Shown here piece after piece: positions 17,501-26,836 of a stretch of 64,000 bases of DNA (position 1 is the first letter of the stretch; every line of letters begins with the position of its first letter). The stretch is taken from assembly GCF_015221875.1 (NCBI RefSeq), contig NZ_JACYGY010000001.1, positions 4,628,501 to 4,692,500 of the forward strand. Direction: 5' to 3'. The notes below the pieces were generated by a model. That model was not told the origin of the DNA. It did no database searches and worked only from the letters and a program-made list of their open reading frames with translations. A program made the translations under genes and the position numbers. This DNA comes from Dyadobacter subterraneus. GTDB taxonomy: Bacteria; Bacteroidota; Bacteroidia; Cytophagales; Spirosomataceae.

Positions 17501-20122
17501 TTACTTCTTTGTTACCCGAATTGATATACGGCGGTTTTCTGCTCTTCCTTTATCTGTTTCATTGGAAGCTACGGGATGTTCTTCTCCATAACCTTCTGCT
17601 TCCAGGCGCGATTTATCAATACCCAGATCTTCCAAAGATTTTCTTACCGATTCTGCTCTTTCATTTGAAAGTTTCAGATTGGCGGCAGCATCACCAGTGT
17701 TATCAGTGTAACCGCCCAATTTAATATTCACATCCGGATATGCTTTCAATATTTCAGCCACATTTTCAAGCTGTTCCTTGGATCTCGGTTCAAGTTTATC
17801 ACTTCCGGTTTTAAATAATAAACGGTCAAAATCAAACCAGGTTTCTTTGTCTACTTTTTTATCTGATTTGATAAAGTCCAGCAAAGAAGCTTCAACAGGA
17901 TTTCCGGACGCAGCAATATTAAGTTTTGTTCCGTTCAAATCAAGAACTGTTGTTTCCACCTCTGCCATCGGCACTTCAATAATTTCTTCTTCAACCACTT
18001 CAACACCGGCAGGAATTACAGCGATATGCGGGGCAATTACCAATGAAACGATAGACATTAATTTAATCAGAATATTCATTGATGGCCCGGAAGTATCTTT
18101 AAACGGATCACCAACTGTATCACCCGTTACCGCAGCTTTATGTGGATCTGAGCCTTTAAAATAAGTTTTTCCATTAATTACAGCACCTTTTTCAAAAGAT
18201 TTTTTCGCATTATCCCAGGCACCACCGGCATTGTTCTGAAAAATCCCCATCAACACGCCTGATACAGTAACACCGGCAAGTGTGCCGCCCAACACTTCCG
18301 GACCAAATAAAAATCCGACAATAACCGGAACAAGCAATGCAATTAATCCCGGTGCAACCATTTCCCTGATGGAAGCTTCCGTGGAAATCGCTACACATTT
18401 ATCATATTCAGGTTTCGCAGTTCCTTCCATAATTCCGGGAATCTCACGGAACTGACGGCGTACTTCTTCCACCATTTTCATAGCGGCGCGCCCAACGGCG
18501 GCAATAGCAAGAGATGAAAATATAAACGGAATCATCGCTCCGACGAAAAGTCCCGCCAGTACATTGGCTTTGTAAATATCAATCGAGCTAATCCCGGCAA
18601 CACCGCAAAACGCAGCGAAAAGTGCAAGGGAAGTAAGCGCAGCAGAGGCAATGGCAAAACCCTTTCCGGAAGCGGCAGTGGTATTTCCCACAGCGTCCAG
18701 AACATCCGTACGTCCACGAACTTCTTCCGGCAAATGTGCCATCTCTGCGATACCGCCAGCATTATCCGCGATTGGACCGAAAGCATCAATGGCCAATTGC
18801 ATAGCGGTAGTTGCCATCATACCGGCAGCCGCAATGGCCACGCCGTATAAACCTGCAAATTCATAACTGATAAAAATCCCGGCAGCTAAAACAAGTGTTG
18901 GAATAACGGTTGATTCCATCCCGACAGAAAGTCCCCCGATAATATTGGTAGCATGTCCTGTGGAAGACTGGTTTACGATAGACTGAACCGGACGTTTTCC
19001 CATTGCTGTATAATATTCTGTCACCGTTGACATAATAGCACCAACGATAGAGCCTAATAAAATCGCGTAAAAAACATGCATGGAAGTAAATTCAACACCA
19101 CGAATGGTAAGAATACCTTCGGGCAACATCCAGATTGTCAATGGATAACAGGCTATTAAGGTCAGAACAATTGAGCCCCAGTTTCCCCGGTTTAAAGCAC
19201 CTTGTACATCCCCATGATCACCACTGATACGGACAAAAAGCATACTGATAATTGATGCGATCAAACCAACGCCGGCAATAACCATAGGTAATAAAATTGG
19301 CGCAATTCCTCCAAAATTATCTGTTCCTTCGGCGATAATTTCTCTTCCCAAAACCATGGTTGCCAGAATTGTGGCTACATAAGAACCAAATAAATCCGCT
19401 CCCATACCGGCCACATCACCCACGTTATCTCCCACGTTATCAGCAATTGTAGCTGGATTTCTTGGATCGTCTTCCGGAATTCCCGCTTCTACTTTTCCAA
19501 CCAGATCCGCTCCTACATCCGCTGCTTTTGTGTAAATCCCCCCGCCTACACGTGCAAAAAGTGCGATAGATTCTGCGCCCAAAGAGAAACCGGCAAGTAC
19601 TTCCAGCACTTTCTCCATACCAAGTCCGTTGACTTCACTGCTATCTCCAACAAAAACACTGTAAAGAATTATAAACAAACCACCTAGTCCGATCACAGCC
19701 AAACTCGCCACCCCGATTCCCATTACAGAACCTCCGGTGAATGAAACCTCAAGCGCTTTGGTCAGACTTGTGCGTGCAGCCTGCGTGGTCCGCACGTTGG
19801 ATTTGGTTGCAATATTCATCCCGATATATCCGGCAAATGCCGAGATGAAGGCACCTACAAGAAAGGAGGCACCAATAAAAACACTGGAATTTTCGACCAG
19901 TGTGCCAGAATAACCTAATAAAATACTAACGATAATACCAAAGACGATCAGAACCCGCCATTCGGCTTTGAGAAATGCAAGTGCACCATCTGCGATGGCA
20001 TCTGCAATTTCTTTCATGTTGCCGTCGCCGGCATCCTGCCTGATCACCCAACCTCTTTTGAAAAACATAACCAGCAAGCCAATCAGGCCTAAAACTGGCA
20101 CTAAATAGGTAATATTACTCAT
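17501..20122 (-). CDS. hppA: Membrane-bound pyrophosphatase fused to a C-terminal OmpA domain
   Basis: Residues 1-705 are a complete 16-helix ion-pumping pyrophosphatase: the PPi site includes [20 protein letters not shown] (Asp202, Asp206) and NVGDNVGD, and the gate region holds Arg191 and Asp243. Ala483 and Gly486 in [10 protein letters not shown] are the residues of K+-dependent enzymes. The mobile gate glutamate is absent from both usual helix-6 positions (Gly246 and Ala250) but Glu184 lies seven residues before Arg191 (position 5.43), as described for Flavobacterium-type proton pumps; H+ transport is therefore inferred. Residues about 762-873 are an OmpA domain with Asp807 and Arg822, spaced as in E. 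coli OmpA. Since the pump's C-terminus faces the periplasm, this would tether it to peptidoglycan. Confidence 0.93.
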   Translation of the reverse strand: MSNITYLVPVLGLIGLLVMFFKRGWVIRQDAGDGNMKEIADAIADGALAFLKAEWRVLIVFGIIVSILLGYSGTLVENSSVFIGASFLVGAFISAFAGYIGMNIATKSNVRTTQAARTSLTKALEVSFTGGSVMGIGVASLAVIGLGGLFIILYSVFVGDSSEVNGLGMEKVLEVLAGFSLGAESIALFARVGGGIYTKAADVGADLVGKVEAGIPEDDPRNPATIADNVGDNVGDVAGMGADLFGSYVATILATMVLGREIIAEGTDNFGGIAPILLPMVIAGVGLIASIISMLFVRISGDHGDVQGALNRGNWGSIVLTLIACYPLTIWMLPEGILTIRGVEFTSMHVFYAILLGSIVGAIMSTVTEYYTAMGKRPVQSIVNQSSTGHATNIIGGLSVGMESTVIPTLVLAAGIFISYEFAGLYGVAIAAAGMMATTAMQLAIDAFGPIADNAGGIAEMAHLPEEVRGRTDVLDAVGNTTAASGKGFAIASAALTSLALFAAFCGVAGISSIDIYKANVLAGLFVGAMIPFIFSSLAIAAVGRAAMKMVEEVRRQFREIPGIMEGTAKPEYDKCVAISTEASIREMVAPGLIALLVPVIVGFLFGPEVLGGTLAGVTVSGVLMGIFQNNAGGAWDNAKKSFEKGAVINGKTYFKGSDPHKAAVTGDTVGDPFKDTSGPSMNILIKLMSIVSLVIAPHIAVIPAGVEVVEEEIIEVPMAEVETTVLDLNGTKLNIAASGNPVEASLLDFIKSDKKVDKETWFDFDRLLFKTGSDKLEPRSKEQLENVAEILKAYPDVNIKLGGYTDNTGDAAANLKLSNERAESVRKSLEDLGIDKSRLEAEGYGEEHPVASNETDKGRAENRRISIRVTKK

Positions 20123-20323
20123 GCGCGATATGAATTAGTTAAAAGGTTTTAAATTCTCGTAAATATAGAGAAAGCGACCTCATAACAAAATCAAAAACGC
20201 CTTATTTTTGTTTAATTCGTATTTTTTTTGTAAAAATACTCAGAAATTTAATAGAAGTAAATTGATATAAAACTTAACTGATCAAAGTTAACTATCATGA
20301 TAGTATATTTATATCATTGTAAG

Positions 20324-21268
20324 TCAGGATATTACTTCGGAAGCAGGTTCAATGTGATAGAACTTTGATAAAATCTCATACAATTCAGGGTGTTTATGCT
20401 GAAATTCTTCCGGATTATTGAAGAAATATTCACTCACAACGGCAAGAAATTCTGCATTATTTGTAATCGCATAAGGATTGATATCCGACTCACCGCTTCG
20501 GATATACTGCATTTCTTTTTTGATTAAATGAAGCCACGGCAGAGCATAAGCGTGATCAGCCAGACGTTCCGGAACGCCGTCCGTATCGCCATCTTCGCGG
20601 TCCAGAAGATGAACAAATTCATGGATGCCGACATTATTTTCTCCTTTTCTGCCATTAAATCCGCTCAACAAAGCCGGCTTGGATAAAAGCAGGGAATGAT
20701 TCATATACCGGTTACCGACCATTCCCTCAATATTTTCATCGTGCTTGTGAGCGCCAATCTCAAATTTTTCGCTGAAAGATGCCGGATAGACCAAAACTTC
20801 ATTCAGATCAGGATAATCAAAGGCAGGAAAAGCAAAAGTGGGAATGATGGAACTTGCGGCTACCAACACACGAATTTCATCATCAATTTCAGTATCAATA
20901 CCTTCCACTCTTTTTGCAAGTAAAAATAACTGCACTCTTTTTTCAAATAAAGCCTTTTTCGGATCATCCAGACTTTTAAAGAAAACCGAATGTTTTTCAA
21001 GAATCTGACGCCAGGCTGTGGGAAATGGCGTTTTAAAAACAGCCAGTCTCTTGTATGATTTGTTGTGATAACGACGATGAAAAATAGCAATGATTCCTAC
21101 CACCAAAAATCCGGCAAGATATAATACCGTTTTATGGCTGAAATACGCCAGCAAACCAAATAAAATCATTACACCCAGTTCCCAGCCAATCGCCCTTACC
21201 CGCGCCGATCTGAAAAGATTCTGGTAATGATTTTTCAGGTCTTCCGTGGTAGTGATCGGTGCATTCAT
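20324..21268 (-). CDS. MtfA-like zinc peptidase (M90 family)
   Basis: A 314-residue protein with two N-terminal membrane segments (about residues 27-62) and a cytoplasmic M90 peptidase domain containing the HEFVH zinc motif near residue 216, followed by DREDGDTDGVPE, the MtfA signature. In E. coli MtfA is a glucose-regulated peptidase that interacts with Mlc; the membrane anchor is an extra here. The gene follows the GT2-DUF2062 gene by 38 bases, so it may be read from the pigment operon, but no functional link is obvious. Confidence 0.83.
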   Translation of the reverse strand: MNAPITTTEDLKNHYQNLFRSARVRAIGWELGVMILFGLLAYFSHKTVLYLAGFLVVGIIAIFHRRYHNKSYKRLAVFKTPFPTAWRQILEKHSVFFKSLDDPKKALFEKRVQLFLLAKRVEGIDTEIDDEIRVLVAASSIIPTFAFPAFDYPDLNEVLVYPASFSEKFEIGAHKHDENIEGMVGNRYMNHSLLLSKPALLSGFNGRKGENNVGIHEFVHLLDREDGDTDGVPERLADHAYALPWLHLIKKEMQYIRSGESDINPYAITNNAEFLAVVSEYFFNNPEEFQHKHPELYEILSKFYHIEPASEVIS

Positions 21269-21306
21269 AAATCGTTATGGTTCGAATGAAGGGAGAAAAT
21301 ATTTAA

Positions 21307-22476
21307 TCAGTACGATGAAGTTTCTTTTCTTAAAGCATTGAATAGGATAAAAGAAACGCCAAAAGCGAGGAAACCTGCCGAAAGCGCAAGTAAACTTCCA
21401 CCCAAAAAATACTGAACAAAGTTTTTATGGATTGAACCCAGTGAAAGATCTTTAATTGAATCAAGCTGAACGCCATTTCTGTAAAACAATCCGCCGAATT
21501 TGTAACTAAAAAAGATAATAATTGGAATCAGCGGTGGGAGGCTGATGTTGGCCGCCGTCAGAAAAAGCACTTTGTTCATTTTGAAATAAACAGAAAGCGG
21601 AATACCAACCAAAAGTTGAAAACCCCAGATTGGCACAATCCCCATAAAAATGCCAAAAGCAATTGAACGTGCTTTGCTGAAATTACTTTCATCGGGTTTG
21701 ACCGCTTCCTCCTTTATGATCTTCCAAAGTCCTTTTTTTTTAACAAAAAGAAAGAGTCGTTTCGGTAAATAAAATAACAAAGTAAGAATGACGAAGTAGG
21801 TATTTAAAATGCTTATTCGTGTAAAATCCTTGAACGGGCGAAAATGCGTCACACGCTCATTTTTATCATAAATCACCTGAATATCAATGGGTAATATCTT
21901 CACATTACGCCAGGCAAGTTTCACTATGACTTCAATTTCTGTTTCAAATTTAGTGGTAAGAAGTCTGATTTTACTAACTTCTTCGAGCGGGTAAAGCCGA
22001 AACCCTGTTTGCGTATCCGGCAACACCAGACCCGTTTCAACCTTAAACCAAAAGTTGGAAAATTTATGTCCAAAAGAACTTTTTCCCGGCACTCCTTCCT
22101 GCTCCATATTACGGGAGCCCATGATCAACGCGCCCGGATTTTGATAAGCTTTTTCAATAAAAAGAGGAATATCGGAAGGCAAATGTTGACCGTCCGAATC
22201 AATTGAAATTGCATTTTTATAACCGAGATTCAGTGCTTCTTTAAATCCACGTCTTAAAGAAAAACCTTTTCCCCTATTTCTGTCATTATGGATAACCTGA
22301 ATTCTGCTTCCGTATTCGGACAAAATGCTGACCGTATCATCTGTTGAACCATCATTAATGACAATAACATCCTCACCACTGCTGCACACCAAAACACCAT
22401 CAATAACCCGCCTTAGCGTTTTTTGGTTGTTATAAGTTGGAATAAGAATGCAGCAGTGTATATCTTTTAAAGTCAT
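21307..22476 (-). CDS. GT2 glycosyltransferase fused to DUF2062
   Basis: Residues 1-230 are a GT-A fold family 2 glycosyltransferase (LIPTYNNQ, NDGSTDDT, and DSDGQ as the metal-binding motif near residue 93), of the dolichyl-phosphate-mannose-synthase type. Residues about 262-385 are a DUF2062 membrane domain with three or four hydrophobic segments. The protein would move a sugar from a nucleotide or to a lipid carrier at the inner membrane. As the last enzyme of the pigment operon it is a candidate for glycosylating the polyene or its lipid anchor; the same two-domain arrangement is found with aryl-polyene clusters. Confidence 0.82.
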   Translation of the reverse strand: MTLKDIHCCILIPTYNNQKTLRRVIDGVLVCSSGEDVIVINDGSTDDTVSILSEYGSRIQVIHNDRNRGKGFSLRRGFKEALNLGYKNAISIDSDGQHLPSDIPLFIEKAYQNPGALIMGSRNMEQEGVPGKSSFGHKFSNFWFKVETGLVLPDTQTGFRLYPLEEVSKIRLLTTKFETEIEVIVKLAWRNVKILPIDIQVIYDKNERVTHFRPFKDFTRISILNTYFVILTLLFYLPKRLFLFVKKKGLWKIIKEEAVKPDESNFSKARSIAFGIFMGIVPIWGFQLLVGIPLSVYFKMNKVLFLTAANISLPPLIPIIIFFSYKFGGLFYRNGVQLDSIKDLSLGSIHKNFVQYFLGGSLLALSAGFLAFGVSFILFNALRKETSSY

Positions 22477-22503
22477 TTTTTTTGAATGATGAAACGGAAC
22501 TAT

Positions 22504-22860
22504 TTAAATATAAGAAACTTGCGCTTTAAAAAAAGTTACACCTTCCCAGCTTCCGGAAGCTACTACTTCTAAAAATTCGGCATTCTTAAATTTAATATCA
22601 ATATATACGTCAGGCGTTTCTTTTGGATTTATTACCTGAATAAATTTGGAAGTCCGCATCGATTTCATTTTCACATTTCTTCCCAGATGTTTTTCCAATA
22701 ATTCCTTAACGATTTGCAGCTGAACGACTCCCGGCAATACTGGTGAATTTGGAAAATGTCCCTCAAATATAGTATGATCCGGATCAAGAGAAATTGCTGC
22801 CAGAATCGTTTCCGGGGTAACGTCGAAATTTTTTATTTTATAAAGATTGTCGAGAAACAT
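22504..22860 (-). CDS. ApeI-like 3-hydroxyacyl-ACP dehydratase (hotdog)
   Basis: From the ATG at 22860 the protein has 118 residues (a TTG four codons upstream is less likely). It is a single hotdog domain with the FabZ/ApeI signature EGHFPNSPVLPGVVQLQ, whose His would be the catalytic base. In aryl-polyene synthesis ApeI works as a heterodimer with ApeP; the second hotdog dehydratase of this locus (29038) is the natural partner. The role is to remove water after each ketoreduction so that the chain becomes a conjugated polyene. Confidence 0.8.
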   Translation of the reverse strand: MFLDNLYKIKNFDVTPETILAAISLDPDHTIFEGHFPNSPVLPGVVQLQIVKELLEKHLGRNVKMKSMRTSKFIQVINPKETPDVYIDIKFKNAEFLEVVASGSWEGVTFFKAQVSYI

Positions 22861-22899
22861 TTGTGAGGTCAATTTGGAAAATCCGGGTTGGAATATGCG

Positions 22900-23532
22900 T
22901 TATAAATTTGTAAAAACAGTCTCAGGAATTGACTGGTTAAACTTTTCATTCTGGAATTTCATAACACTTTTATCGCCGCCTTTTTCAAAAAATGTCAGTT
23001 CTTTTAAACGCAAAGTGCTTCTGGGAAATAGCAGATTAATCTTTGCATATACATTTCTCATCCGCTTGTTCGTCGGCGTTAATGTGATTTGATAGTAATC
23101 GGCATTTTCCATGCAAACCTGCGTGAAAGCCTTACTTTGCTGAAAATCTCCGTTAACAAGCCCAAGCATAACCTGTTTTATTTGTCCGGCCATTTTTCCG
23201 GCCGAGCCTACATTTTTCTCTTTTCCGGCATCCAGCACGCGCAGTTTTTCTCCGTTGATCAGGATTACATATTTGAAAGGAGTCTGCTGTTCCCAGCGCA
23301 TCTGATCTTCTTTTTTGTAATAAAAAACGCCGGATGATTTCTCTGGTTCTTTCAGAAAAGACAAATGTTTTTCTTCTTTAAAATCAGCCTGAATGGAAGA
23401 AGTTGCCAGTGACGATTTTCTTAGATCAGCCAGGATTTTGTCAGGATTAGCGGCGGGTTTGAAATCCTGAGCGAATAATGTTGTTGCTAATAAACTGAAA
23501 ATCAGGAAAAAATATATCTTAAACAGTTTCAT
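22900..23532 (-). CDS. LolA-like periplasmic lipoprotein/lipid carrier
   Basis: The start is taken at MKLFK (23532), which gives a proper signal peptide (ending TLFAQ); 28 more in-frame codons upstream would lie inside the deacetylase gene. The mature protein has the LolA half-barrel pattern (SSIQADFKEEKHL, SSGVFYYKKEDQMRWEQQTPF, IINGEKLRV-type strands). A LolA homologue is a regular part of aryl-polyene clusters and is thought to carry the lipid-linked pigment through the periplasm to the outer membrane. It overlaps the deacetylase gene by 14 bases. Confidence 0.8.
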   Translation of the reverse strand: MKLFKIYFFLIFSLLATTLFAQDFKPAANPDKILADLRKSSLATSSIQADFKEEKHLSFLKEPEKSSGVFYYKKEDQMRWEQQTPFKYVILINGEKLRVLDAGKEKNVGSAGKMAGQIKQVMLGLVNGDFQQSKAFTQVCMENADYYQITLTPTNKRMRNVYAKINLLFPRSTLRLKELTFFEKGGDKSVMKFQNEKFNQSIPETVFTNL

Positions 23533-24289
23533 ATGGTTCTTTGTTGATGATTGTGGAAAGAGGCTGAATTTCGATATTTTTATTAAAACAATGTTCAATA
23601 AGATCTTCCAGCGCATCAGCAGTTACAGCACGGTTATCATGCAGCAAAACAATATCTCTTTTCTTTAAATTGGAAATTACTTTTTCAATCAGCTGATATT
23701 TATTCTTCGCACGGGTATCAAAACTCCTTAGCGACCAGCCAATTGACTGCATTTTCAAGTCTTTTAAAACTTTGGCATATCTTGGATTGGTAACACCAAA
23801 AGGCGGACGGAAAAATATGGGAGATTTCCCAAGTGCAATTGTGATGGCTTTATTACAATGAGCCAAATCCGCACTCAACCGTTTCTTAGAAAAAAATCCG
23901 ATCAAATGATTATGGCTATAAGAATGATTAGCGACGATATGTCCTTCTTCATCAATCTGTCTCACTAAATCAGGATACAGTTCTGCCTTTTTTCCAATGA
24001 CAAAAAAGGTCGCTTTCACTCCTTTTTCCTTTAAAATAGCCAAAATTTTTGGTGTTACATCGGGATCAGGACCGTCGTCAAATGTCAGCGCTATCGACTT
24101 TTTATTTCCTTTGTGAATGGATTTTACAAAATAATTGGCTTTGATTTGAAACGAACCATAAATCGTACTTACCAGATAAATGAAAACAATCAAACCTAAG
24201 ATTATTTCCACATAACCTGTCTCCCAAAAAGCAAAACCACACAAAACCAGTGCGATCGCGGAAATTGCCGTAACGATGTTATGCTTCAA
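23519..24289 (-). CDS. NodB-type polysaccharide deacetylase, membrane anchored
   Basis: A 256-residue protein with two N-terminal membrane segments (about 5-42) and a NodB domain: metal-binding motif TFDDGPD, the HSYSH pair, and RPPFG. These Asp and His residues bind the divalent metal used to remove N- or O-acyl groups from sugars. Placed inside the pigment operon it could deacetylate a sugar in a glycolipid carrier; that is inference. It overlaps the preceding ketosynthase-like gene by 11 bases. Confidence 0.85.
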   Translation of the reverse strand: MKHNIVTAISAIALVLCGFAFWETGYVEIILGLIVFIYLVSTIYGSFQIKANYFVKSIHKGNKKSIALTFDDGPDPDVTPKILAILKEKGVKATFFVIGKKAELYPDLVRQIDEEGHIVANHSYSHNHLIGFFSKKRLSADLAHCNKAITIALGKSPIFFRPPFGVTNPRYAKVLKDLKMQSIGWSLRSFDTRAKNKYQLIEKVISNLKKRDIVLLHDNRAVTADALEDLIEHCFNKNIEIQPLSTIINKEPYETV

Positions 24290-25241
24290 GAGATTCGATT
24301 AAGGTTAATCCTAAATTTATTTTATTCAAACCATTGATAATCAACACTTTTTTTATTGAATTCTCAGTTTGAATTCTATCCAATGCATAATGTAAAGCAA
24401 AAGAGGAATTTGATGGATAAATCCCTATCAACTCCGTATAATTGACTAACTCTGAGTCGGCGTCAAAATCTTTAAGAACATCTGAATCCTGCTCTGATCC
24501 CTTTAAATCCCCAGATTTTGAATAAAGAACAAGATCAATAGCTGATTTTTTCAAATCATTATTAACAAGAAAATTCGAAACTGCTTCGTCAATATTTTGA
24601 ACCAGACCAATGGTTTCAATATCCTTAATTTTAGCGATTGACTTGCCGGATTGTTCTTTGGATACTATAAAAAACGATGCCCCCGAAGTAAGATTAATCT
24701 GGGGTTTCAATTTCAGATGCTCCCCTATTGTACTTAGTATCTCAATATATTCGTCCGCAGCTCCTACGATAATATTGTCGTTTCCTTCACCCAAAAGCAA
24801 GCCGGTATCAATCAAAGCATGTTCGAAAGAGAGCGTGTTTTGTGTGTGCGTCATGTTATAACCATGATTTCCGATGCTTAGGGAAATCTGTCCGGCTATG
24901 GTATTATGCGTAGATTGAATAAATGAAGTTGGAGGTAAAAGTCCTTCGATGGTCAGGAAGTTATGAAGAAATTTTTCCGTGTCCTGTAAACAACCAAGCC
25001 CTGTCCCGACAATGATTGCGCCTGGCTGATCAATTTCTGCCTGCTGTAAACAATCTTTCGCAGCCGTCACGGAGATACGCAAAATCTTGCTCATGCGGCG
25101 AAGCAAACCGGCATCAATATAATCTTTAAAATTCGGGCTGATCAGTTCGGAATCCTGTTTCAATGGCTCAATCAATTTCGAAAAACCCGCATTTTTAAAT
25201 GTAGGCTGATGAGAAATTGTCGAAGCGGCAGTTATATACAT
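24279..25241 (-). CDS. Degenerate ketosynthase (chain-length-factor-like)
   Basis: A 320-residue thiolase-fold protein with the KS N-terminal half pattern (GAIIVGTGLGCLQDTEKFL, PTSFIQSTHNTIAGQISL), but at the place of the catalytic Cys it reads TLSFEHALID, so it cannot carry the growing chain. It resembles the KS partner subunits (chain-length factors such as ApeC) that pair with an active KS. The gene just upstream in the operon, the intact KS at 25278, is the likely partner (36 bases apart). A paralogue with the same defect is at 41317. Confidence 0.78.
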   Translation of the reverse strand: MYITAASTISHQPTFKNAGFSKLIEPLKQDSELISPNFKDYIDAGLLRRMSKILRISVTAAKDCLQQAEIDQPGAIIVGTGLGCLQDTEKFLHNFLTIEGLLPPTSFIQSTHNTIAGQISLSIGNHGYNMTHTQNTLSFEHALIDTGLLLGEGNDNIIVGAADEYIEILSTIGEHLKLKPQINLTSGASFFIVSKEQSGKSIAKIKDIETIGLVQNIDEAVSNFLVNNDLKKSAIDLVLYSKSGDLKGSEQDSDVLKDFDADSELVNYTELIGIYPSNSSFALHYALDRIQTENSIKKVLIINGLNKINLGLTLIESLEA

Positions 25242-25277
25242 TTGACTTTAATAGAAATCGGTAGCAAAAAAGATGCT

Positions 25278-26465
25278 TTATGAATTATTAACAGAAAAAA
25301 CCAATGACGAATTATTCCCTCCAAACCCGAAAGAATTGGACAAAACAGAAGTTACCGGCTGATCTGACTGAAATTCTGTAATGGGCACCAAGCCCGTTTC
25401 CGCAATTGCATGATTGTAATTCAGGTTTGGGAAAATAATGCCATTTTGAATGGCGAGTACTGAAAAAACCGCCTCAATCGCGCCAGCAGCCGCCAGAGTA
25501 TGTCCGGTAAATGGTTTTGTCGAGCTAAAATCAGGACAATTATCTCCAAAAATATTTAATAAGGCAACCGACTCAGACAGATCATTATTCTTGGTTCCTG
25601 TTCCATGCGCATTAACGTAGGAAATGTCCAAGGCGCTTAATCCTGAAACTTCAATAGCATTTTGAATGGCCAGTGTCGCTCCTTTTCCGTCAGGAGAAGA
25701 TGCAGTCTGGTGATAAGCGTCGGCCGCATTTGCCCAGCCACTTAAACAGCAAAGGATTTCATTTCCTGAGAATTCCACACTTTTTTCATTTTCCAACAAC
25801 AAAAAAGCAGCGCCTTCACCCAGATTCAGTCCGCTTCTTGATTCATCAAAAGGCCTGCACCACTGATCGTCATAGATCATCAAAGAGCGAAACCCATTCA
25901 ATGTAAACTGCGTCAAAGCGTCTGTGCCTCCAACCAGCACACGGTCAAGTTTGCCTTGTTCGATCAGACGCGCACCCAGCATAATCGCGTTTGCTCCTGA
26001 GGAACAGGCGGTAGAAAGTGTATTGATATAACCGGAAATCCCTAATTCAGCTGCAATGCGCTCGGTGGTATTTCCGCTATCATGACATTTTAAAACCTGG
26101 AAATCAGGATTATTCTGATCCAGATAATCACGGTAAAAATGTTCCGTCTGATCCATTCCACCCACCGAAGTCGCAGAAATGATACCAGTTCGCAATTTAG
26201 ATGAGTGTTTATTTTCTCCCCATGCTTCTTTCGCCGCAGCCAATCCTAATAACGATGTCCTCGAAATCGGCAGGGATGTTACGCCCAATCTATTTACCAG
26301 TTCGTCATTTGAGCACTTCACTTCGCCAACCAGATAATCCCCTTTTTGAGCCAGATACTGTATCGGGCTAATACCGGATTTGCCATTTTCAAGTGAAAAC
26401 AGATTTTCAGCCACATTTAATCCAATGGCTGAAACAATTCCAATACCTGTGATGCGAACGGACAT
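25278..26465 (-). CDS. Beta-ketoacyl-ACP synthase (FabF-like), pigment locus
   Basis: A complete 395-residue KAS-II type condensing enzyme with Cys154 (STACSSGA), His287 (NAHGTGT) and His322 (FTGHTLAAAG). It elongates an ACP-bound chain with malonyl-ACP. It probably forms a heterodimer with the degenerate KS encoded next to it, as ApeO does with ApeC in aryl-polyene systems. An ACP gene precedes it in the operon. Confidence 0.9.
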   Translation of the reverse strand: MSVRITGIGIVSAIGLNVAENLFSLENGKSGISPIQYLAQKGDYLVGEVKCSNDELVNRLGVTSLPISRTSLLGLAAAKEAWGENKHSSKLRTGIISATSVGGMDQTEHFYRDYLDQNNPDFQVLKCHDSGNTTERIAAELGISGYINTLSTACSSGANAIMLGARLIEQGKLDRVLVGGTDALTQFTLNGFRSLMIYDDQWCRPFDESRSGLNLGEGAAFLLLENEKSVEFSGNEILCCLSGWANAADAYHQTASSPDGKGATLAIQNAIEVSGLSALDISYVNAHGTGTKNNDLSESVALLNIFGDNCPDFSSTKPFTGHTLAAAGAIEAVFSVLAIQNGIIFPNLNYNHAIAETGLVPITEFQSDQPVTSVLSNSFGFGGNNSSLVFSVNNS

Positions 26466-26522
26466 TTTTTAGTTGAAAGTGGAAAATTGAAAGTAAATTA
26501 CCTTTTGAGTTCCTTTGGGAAA

Positions 26523-26783
26523 TTAACTCGCTCTTCTTTTTTCTATGTAATCGGCCATGGTGTTTATTGACAGGAAAGCAACTTTTCCTTCATCCGGATT
26601 TGTAACCTGTATGCCGTAATATTTTTCCATCAAAACAATTAATTCCAGCGCATCAATCGAGTCCAACCCGATTCCTTCCGAACTGAAAAGCAACGCATCG
26701 TCATCAATATCCGAAACCTGCAAATCTTCAAGATTCAATTGCTCTATAATTTGTTTTTTTAAATCTTCCTTTAACGTTTCCAT
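26523..26783 (-). CDS. Acyl carrier protein, pigment locus
   Basis: An 86-residue four-helix ACP. The phosphopantetheine attachment Ser42 lies in GLDSIDALEL. It would hold the growing polyene chain. It is one of two ACPs in this locus (the other is at 30324), the number also found in aryl-polyene clusters. Confidence 0.9.
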   Translation of the reverse strand: METLKEDLKKQIIEQLNLEDLQVSDIDDDALLFSSEGIGLDSIDALELIVLMEKYYGIQVTNPDEGKVAFLSINTMADYIEKRRAS

Positions 26784-26836
26784 TTATAATAAATCGTTTA
26801 TTCAGCTTGCTGTGAATGAATTTTTATCAGCCGGCA

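Noticed and set aside
17778..18164. 128-codon open frame antisense to hppA
   Set aside because: It spans the join of pump and OmpA domain, which I checked as a possible frameshift; the fusion frame is continuous and the antisense product has no features.
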